Below, piece by piece: positions 38,939-43,368 of a stretch of 43,368 bases of DNA (its first letter is position 1; every line of letters starts with the position of its first letter). The position numbers and the translations under genes are program-made. Location of the stretch: positions 1-43,368 of the forward strand of contig JASLGG010000047.1 in NCBI GenBank assembly GCA_030150265.1. Direction: 5' to 3'. This DNA is from Protaetiibacter sp. (GTDB lineage: Bacteria; Actinomycetota; Actinomycetes; Actinomycetales; Microbacteriaceae). The notes beneath the pieces were generated by a model. That model made no database searches, was not told the origin of the DNA, and saw only the letters and a list, made by a program, of their open reading frames with translations.

Positions 38939-40483
38939 TCAGCCCTCCAGCAGCGCCATCGCGGCGTGGAAGCCGCCGAGGCCCGAGACCGCGCCACCGC
39001 GGCGCGAGCCCGAGCCGCACATGAGGATGCGCTCGTGCGCGGTCGCGACGCCCCAGCGCTCCGCGGGCGTGCCGAGCGCCTCGTCGTCCTCCACCCACGG
39101 CCACGCCAGCGGGCCGTGGAAGATGTTGCCGCCGGGCATCCGGAGGCTCTGCTCCAGGTCGCGGGTGGTGGCGGTCTCGATGCAGGGGCGGCCCTCGGCA
39201 TCCGTCCAGAGCAGCTCCTCGACCGGCTCGGCGAGCACGGTGTCGAGCGAGCGCAGCACGGCGCGCTGGAACTCCGCGCGCGCGGCATCCGGGTCGCGGC
39301 CCTCGAGCAGGCGGTCGGGCGCCTGCAGCCCGAACACGGTGAGGGTCTGCGCGCCCGCGGCCTGCAGCTCGGGCGAGAGGATGCCGGGGTCGGTGAGCGA
39401 GTGGCAGTAGCTCTCCAGGGGCAGCGGATCGGGGAGCCGCCCCGCGCTCGCGGTCGCCCACGCCGCGTCGAGCGCCGCGAAGCCCTCGTGCACGTGGAAG
39501 GTGCCCGCGAAGGCCGCCGTCGGGTCGGCGGATGCCTCGCGCAGCCGGGGCAGGCGCTTGAGCAGCAGGTTGACCTTGATCTGCGCGCCCTCGGGGCGCT
39601 CCGCCTCCTCGCCGAGCAGCCGGGCGAGCTCGTAGGGCGCGACGCCCGAGAGGATCGTGCGGCCGGCCACCCGGTGCTCCGCGTCGCCGCGGCGGTAGAG
39701 CACCTCGCCGTCGGGCGCGACGGAGACGACCTCGGCATCCGTCACGAGCTCGGCGCCCGCATCCCGTGCCGCTCGCACGAGCGCGCCCGAGACGGCGCCC
39801 ATGCCGCCGACCGGCACGTCCCAGTGGCCCGTGCCGCCGCCGATCACGTGATACAGGAAGCAGCGGTTGCCGGCGAGCGTCGGGTCGACGGCGGGGGCGA
39901 AGGTGCCGATGAGCGCGTCGGTGAGCACGACGCCGCGCACCAGGTCGTCGGAGAAGCGCTCCGCGATCGTTCCTCCGATGGGCGCCTCGACGAGCTCGCG
40001 CCACACCTGCTCGCCGACCGTGCGGCGCAGCTCCGAGCGGGTCAGCAGCGGGTCGGTCATCGTCGGCCACACGGCCTCGGCGAGCTGCGCCGTGTCGTCG
40101 CCGAAGGAGCGCCAGGCGCCGACGTCGGATGCCGCGCCGATCGCCGCGAACGACGCGGCCGTCGCATCCGGATCGCCCGTGTCGACCAGCAGGCCGCGGT
40201 CGGTGCCGGGCAGCGGCGTGTAGGAGGAGTAGCGGCGCCGGGCGAGGGCCACGTCGAGCCGGAGGTCGCGCCGGATGCGCTCCGGCAGCAGGCTCACGAG
40301 GTAGGAGTAGCGCGAGAGCCGTGCCCCGACGCCGGGGAACACCTCCGCCGAGATCGCGGCCCCGCCGAGGTGGGACTGGCGCTCGAGCAGCAGCACGCTG
40401 CGGCCGGCTCCCGCGAGGTAGGCGGCCGCGACGAGCGCGTTGTGGCCGCCGCCGACGATCACGACGTCGTGTGTCTGCGTCAT
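38939..40483 (-). CDS. FAD-dependent oxidoreductase, phytoene dehydrogenase/PYROXD2-like
   Basis: 514 residues. The FAD motif is VVIVGGGHNALVAAAYLAGAGRSVLLLERQSHLGGAA. The central VIGGGTGHWDVPVGGMGAVSGALVRAARDAGAELVTDAEVVSVA and the C-terminal LMCGSGSRRGGAVSGLGGFHAAMALLE match the PYROXD2 branch of the CrtI superfamily, whose substrate is not established. No carotenoid genes are nearby. The ATG has TAGGGT six bases upstream (40490-40495). A 13-bp inverted repeat begins immediately beyond that hexamer. Confidence 0.88.
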   Translation of the reverse strand: MTQTHDVVIVGGGHNALVAAAYLAGAGRSVLLLERQSHLGGAAISAEVFPGVGARLSRYSYLVSLLPERIRRDLRLDVALARRRYSSYTPLPGTDRGLLVDTGDPDATAASFAAIGAASDVGAWRSFGDDTAQLAEAVWPTMTDPLLTRSELRRTVGEQVWRELVEAPIGGTIAERFSDDLVRGVVLTDALIGTFAPAVDPTLAGNRCFLYHVIGGGTGHWDVPVGGMGAVSGALVRAARDAGAELVTDAEVVSVAPDGEVLYRRGDAEHRVAGRTILSGVAPYELARLLGEEAERPEGAQIKVNLLLKRLPRLREASADPTAAFAGTFHVHEGFAALDAAWATASAGRLPDPLPLESYCHSLTDPGILSPELQAAGAQTLTVFGLQAPDRLLEGRDPDAARAEFQRAVLRSLDTVLAEPVEELLWTDAEGRPCIETATTRDLEQSLRMPGGNIFHGPLAWPWVEDDEALGTPAERWGVATAHERILMCGSGSRRGGAVSGLGGFHAAMALLEG

Positions 40484-40489
40484 GCCTTC

Positions 40490-40495
40490 ACCCTA
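40490..40495 (-). promoter_or_regulatory. -10 hexamer TAGGGT of leaderless gene 40483
   Basis: TAGGGT on the minus strand, six bases (GAAGGC), then the ATG. Confidence 0.55.
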
Positions 40496-40550
40496 GAGGG
40501 GTCGCAAAGTGCGGTCATGGCGGCGTGTTGAGCGCGTTTTGCGACCCCTC
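40496..40550. repeat. Inverted repeat GAGGGGTCGCAAA/TTTGCGACCCCTC
   Basis: Perfect 13-bp arms at 40496-40508 and 40538-40550; pairing continues inward with GCG/CGC and TCA/TGA. It fills the gap between the DUF1345 stop and the promoter of the PYROXD2-like gene. It may terminate the upstream gene, bind a regulator, or be a dispersed intergenic repeat. Confidence 0.65.
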
Positions 40551-40557
40551 GGCGCGC

Positions 40558-41199
40558 TCAGGCGAGGCCGAGCACCAGGTTGATGACCGAGGCGAGCACG
40601 AGCGTGCCGAACACGTAGGAGAGCAGGGTGTGCCGCAGCACGACCCCGCGCAGCTGCGAGGTGCGCAGCGAGGTGTCGGACACCTGGTAGGTCATCCCCA
40701 GGTCGAACGCGAGGTAGGCGAAGTCCACGTAGCGGGGGGCCTCGTCGGTGTTGAAGTCGATGCCGCCGACCGGCTCGGAGTAGTAGATCCGGGCGTAGCG
40801 CAGCATGTAGAGCGTGTGGATGAGCGTCCACGAGAGCGCGACGCTCGCGGAGGTGAGGGCCGCCGCCACGAGCTTCTGGTCGTCGATGCGGGCCTCCACG
40901 ATGAGCATCACCACCGCGATCACCGACGCGATCGTCGCGCTGATGACGAGCACCTCGCCGGGGATGATGCCCGGGTCCTCGCGGGTGGCGTGGGTGCGGG
41001 TGCGCTCGGCGTCGAAGCGGCCCACCCCGATCCACACCGTCAGCAGGAAGGCGAGGGCGGCGGAGATCCACGCCCCGACGACCGCGTACTGCCACGGCGC
41101 GAACGCGCCGACGACGAGCGCGACGCCGACACCGACGACCGCCATGACGATGAGGCGGATGGTGGCGGCGCCGAGCCACGACGGTCGATCAGAGGTCAC
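40558..41199 (-). CDS. DUF1345 integral membrane protein
   Basis: 213 residues with five hydrophobic helices. The sequence between them, ALSWTLIHTLYMLRYARIYYSEPVGGIDFNTDEAPRYVDFAYLAFDLGMTYQVSDTSLRT, is the DUF1345 core, with conserved H, Y and the DFAY-x-x-F-x-x-G-MTYQVSD block. Function unknown. GTG start with GAGAAT six bases upstream, so probably leaderless. Confidence 0.9.
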   Translation of the reverse strand: MTSDRPSWLGAATIRLIVMAVVGVGVALVVGAFAPWQYAVVGAWISAALAFLLTVWIGVGRFDAERTRTHATREDPGIIPGEVLVISATIASVIAVVMLIVEARIDDQKLVAAALTSASVALSWTLIHTLYMLRYARIYYSEPVGGIDFNTDEAPRYVDFAYLAFDLGMTYQVSDTSLRTSQLRGVVLRHTLLSYVFGTLVLASVINLVLGLA

Positions 41200-41205
41200 G
41201 CGCCC

Positions 41206-41211
41206 ATTCTC
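41206..41211 (-). promoter_or_regulatory. -10 hexamer GAGAAT of the leaderless DUF1345 gene
   Basis: GAGAAT on the minus strand, six bases, then GTG at 41199; the same hexamer and spacing as for rlmN. Confidence 0.45.
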
Positions 41212-41280
41212 GACCGCGGGCGGCTCGGCGGCGACGTGGCGCGCGGATGCGGGGGTCGCGGCGCCGCGGATGCGGGTGGC

Positions 41281-41904
41281 CTACCGCGGAGCCGCCGCGC
41301 CGAGCACGATGCGCGATCCGCTGATCTCGGCGGCCGGCGCGTCGAGCCACTCCGCGACGCGCTCGGCGAGCGCGGAGGCGGGCGTGCCCTGCTCCCCGAG
41401 CGAGCGGACGACGAACACGGCGGTCGCGCCGCCATGCGCCGCCAGCCGCGTCCCGAGCGCCGTCACGAGCGCCTCCGCCTCGGCCTTGGCGCGCGCATAG
41501 GAGCTCGTGGCGGGCGTGCCCGGTGCGACCGCCGTCGAGCTCACGATCGCGAGCCGGCCCCCGGATGCGGCGAGCAGCGGCTCGGCGGCCCGGATGACGT
41601 TCGCGAGGCTGTCGACGAGCCGGGGCCTGAGCCAGGCATCCGCCTCCGCCGTGTCGCCCGGCTTCCAGCCCCCGACGAGGTGCAGCACCGCGTCGATGCG
41701 TCCGTGCTCATCCGCGATGCCCTGGAGGAGCGCGCCGCTCGCGGCGGCGTCGGTGAGGTCGGCGACGCGGCGCTCGGCGGCGTCCACCGCGGCGAGGTGT
41801 CCCGCATCCGTCCCGACCGCGATCACGGTGTCGTCGCGCTCGCCGAGCCGCGCGCACACCGCTCGCCCGGCTTCGCCGGTCGCCCCCGTGACGAGGGCGA
41901 TCAC
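41281..41904 (-). CDS. Short-chain dehydrogenase/reductase paired with DUF6421
   Basis: 207 residues, a short SDR. The cofactor loop is VTGATGEAGRAV (classical TGxxxGxG form slightly changed). HLVGGWKPGD stands where NNAG is usual, and the active-site Ser-Tyr-Lys is represented by VSSTAV and SYARAKAEAEAL. The second half is compact. It follows the DUF6421 gene in the same direction. The GTG start directly abuts a 70-bp hairpin-forming element, and no ribosome-binding site is visible. The substrate is unknown. Confidence 0.85.
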   Translation of the reverse strand: MIALVTGATGEAGRAVCARLGERDDTVIAVGTDAGHLAAVDAAERRVADLTDAAASGALLQGIADEHGRIDAVLHLVGGWKPGDTAEADAWLRPRLVDSLANVIRAAEPLLAASGGRLAIVSSTAVAPGTPATSSYARAKAEAEALVTALGTRLAAHGGATAVFVVRSLGEQGTPASALAERVAEWLDAPAAEISGSRIVLGAAAPR

Positions 41905-41974
41905 GCGAGCGCTACCGATTCTGGCGAGCGCTGTTCCCCAGACAGCCGCGCTCGCCGGTTCGGGTAGCGCTCGC
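41905..41974. repeat. 70-bp two-by-two palindrome touching the SDR start codon
   Basis: GCGAGCGCT occurs at 41905 and 41924 (19 bp apart), and GCGCTCGC occurs inverted at 41948 and 41967 (19 bp apart). The outer arm GCGAGCGCTACC is perfect over 12 bp and the inner arm GGCGAGCGC over 9 bp, with a short internal loop. The outer arm ends exactly at the SDR start codon on the minus strand. Confidence 0.7.
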
Positions 41975-41983
41975 GGAGGCGCC

Positions 41984-43336
41984 TCATCCGGTGATGCCCC
42001 TGGTCGACTCGATGACGTCGGTCATCTTGCGACCGAGCGCCTCGTAGAACATCGAGAGCGGGAACTCGTCGTCGAGAACGGCGTCGGTGTAGCCCTTCGG
42101 CGCCCCCGCGAGGATCTCGTCGGGCAGCCCCCGCGCCCAGACGGATGCCGGGTTCGGCTCGACGGTGCCCCGCACGAGCTCGTAGGCGGCGAGCCAGTGC
42201 GCGGTCTTCGGCCGGTCGATCGAGCGCCAGTAGAGCTCGTCGATCGCGTCGGAGAGCGCGATGACCGCGGCGGGCACCGCATCCCAGTCGAACGCGAGCT
42301 GGGTGTCGGTCCAGTGCAGCACGTGGTGCTGGTGCAGCCACGCGAACAGCAGCTGGCCGCCGAGCCCGTCGTAGTTGCGCACGCGCGAGCCGGTGAGCGG
42401 GAAGCGGAACAGCCGGTCGAACAGGATCGCGTGCTGCACGTGCACCGCGCGGTCGCGGGTGCGCTCGTCGGCCGACTCGTCGGCGGCGAGTTTCACGCAC
42501 TCGCGGAACGCGGTGAGGTCGCAGCGCAGCTCCTCGAGCGAGTAGAGGAAGTACGGCATCCGCTGCTTGATCATGAACGGGTCGAAGGGCAGGTCGCCGC
42601 GCATGTGCGTGCGGTCGTGCACGAGGTCCCAGAGCACGAACGTGCGCTCGCAGAGCGCCTGGTCGTCGACGAGGCGCTGCGCGTCCTCCGTCAGCTCGAG
42701 CTTCGTGATCTCCGCTGCGGCCGAGACCACCTTGCGGAAGCGGGCGGCCTCACGGTCGGCGAAGATCGCGCCCCAGGTGAAGGGGATCAGCTCCTTCATC
42801 GCGACGGTCTCGGGGAACAGCACGGCGGCGTTCGTGTCGTAGCCGCCGGTGAAGTCGACGAAGCGGATGGGCACGAACAGGGCGTTCGAGTACCGCTCGC
42901 GCTCCAGCCGATCGATGAACTCGGGCCAGAGCACGTCGATCAGCACGGCCTCGAGCAGGCGGTCGGGGCTGCCGTTCTGCGTGACCATCGGGAAGACGAC
43001 GAGGTGGCGCAGCCCGTCGACGCGGTGCTGCTGCGGCTGGAAGGCGCCCAGCGACGTGCGGAAGTCCGGCACGTCGAACCCGGACGCCGCCCACGCCTCG
43101 AGGTCGGCGGGCAGCGCCTCGAGGTACTCGGCGTCGTGCGGGAACGCGGGCGCGAGGACGCGGATGCCCTCGACGACCGCGGCCATCAGTCGGGCGGCCT
43201 CGTCGCGGTCGGCGTCCTCACGCAGGGAGCCGTCGTGCTGCTGCAGCGTCCGGAACGCGCTGACCGCGTCCTTCAGCCGCAGCCAGTCGGGGTGGTCCGC
43301 GCCGATGACGGCGGTGGGGGTGTCGAGCATCGACAT
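41984..43336 (-). CDS. DUF6421 family protein
   Basis: 450 residues, soluble, with no signal peptide or membrane segment. I recognise it as a DUF6421-type actinobacterial protein; no function is established to my knowledge. Conserved-looking blocks are HRVDGLRHLVVFPMVTQNGS, LFVPIRFVDFTGGYDTNAAVLFPET, LWDLVHDRTHMRGDLPFDPFM (an H-D-R-T-H pair that could bind metal) and YEALGRKMTDVIE. An AGGAGG ribosome-binding site 7 nt before the ATG fixes the start, and the gene is not leaderless. The SDR follows 79 bp on, separated by a hairpin element, suggesting a shared pathway (inference). Confidence 0.8.
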   Translation of the reverse strand: MSMLDTPTAVIGADHPDWLRLKDAVSAFRTLQQHDGSLREDADRDEAARLMAAVVEGIRVLAPAFPHDAEYLEALPADLEAWAASGFDVPDFRTSLGAFQPQQHRVDGLRHLVVFPMVTQNGSPDRLLEAVLIDVLWPEFIDRLERERYSNALFVPIRFVDFTGGYDTNAAVLFPETVAMKELIPFTWGAIFADREAARFRKVVSAAAEITKLELTEDAQRLVDDQALCERTFVLWDLVHDRTHMRGDLPFDPFMIKQRMPYFLYSLEELRCDLTAFRECVKLAADESADERTRDRAVHVQHAILFDRLFRFPLTGSRVRNYDGLGGQLLFAWLHQHHVLHWTDTQLAFDWDAVPAAVIALSDAIDELYWRSIDRPKTAHWLAAYELVRGTVEPNPASVWARGLPDEILAGAPKGYTDAVLDDEFPLSMFYEALGRKMTDVIESTRGITG

Positions 43337-43368
43337 GGGGGCACCTCCTGAAGATCCGGCCTCGAGAA

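Noticed and set aside
41200..41280. Direct repeat CGCGGATGCGGG x2 between the SDR and DUF1345 genes
   Set aside because: The two short copies are explained by the abundance of GGATGC and the GC-rich composition; no further structure is seen.
1..43368. tRNA, rRNA or riboswitch genes
   Set aside because: I looked for T-loop sequences and conserved riboswitch cores and saw none. A covariance-model search would settle it.

Overview
The window is high-GC (about 70% or more), densely coded DNA from an actinobacterium, most likely a member of the Microbacteriaceae. Supporting signs are the NucS-type mismatch endonuclease, the actinobacterial phosphofructokinase type, many leaderless start codons, abundant GGATGC/GCATCC hexamers, and a GGTTGAGTAGC-type intergenic palindrome of a kind I associate with that family. 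The genus cannot be fixed from the sequence alone. I see no tRNA, rRNA, CRISPR array, insertion sequence or prophage.

Layout. 1-2341: a cut amidase gene coupled to an agmatine-deiminase gene, with a divergent TetR regulator and a palindromic operator between. 2378-6597: HAD phosphatase and NucS on the minus strand, then a large MalT-like LuxR regulator. That regulator faces, across three helically phased repeats, a secreted protein with a LAETG sorting signal (6787-8145). 8413-12585: RlmN, a flavin-binding oxidase-like protein, and an MFS exporter with a divergent LacI regulator and tandem operators. 12640-15702: a three-gene ABC exporter operon ending in its probable GbsR/MarR repressor. 15752-19821: an NAD-dependent epimerase, an M13 peptidase, and an overlapping beta-lactamase-fold protein. 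19865-23336: what looks like an eroded heme-biosynthesis locus. It holds a CgoX-like flavoprotein, three small membrane-associated genes, an orphan C-terminal domain of HemC, and HemD. 23352-27399: DUF1304, an AcuI-like reductase, a serine hydrolase and PfkA. 27517-30109: a DUF4190 membrane protein, an AlkA-like glycosylase, a Phd/RelE toxin-antitoxin pair and a hotdog thioesterase. 30183-37055: a 2290-residue secreted protein with a beta-helix head, a PKD-like module and eight HYR modules. 37074-43336: a FAD monooxygenase with a divergent TetR, a PYROXD2-like flavoprotein, DUF1345, an SDR and DUF6421.

Two observations stand out. First, three intergenic elements (10126-10210, 15651-15734, 16771-16853) share one architecture. 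GGCGGG/GGGCGG units with a trailing AAC recur every 20-21 bp and then turn around a 10-nt loop into inverted copies. Two or three other palindromes in the window have a similar two-copies-each-way design with different sequences. Second, the heme locus keeps only the cofactor-binding third domain of HemC in front of an intact HemD, which suggests loss of heme synthesis or reuse of the remnant. About fifteen genes also share a simple promoter geometry: a TANNNT-like hexamer placed 6-8 nt (usually 6) before the start codon.
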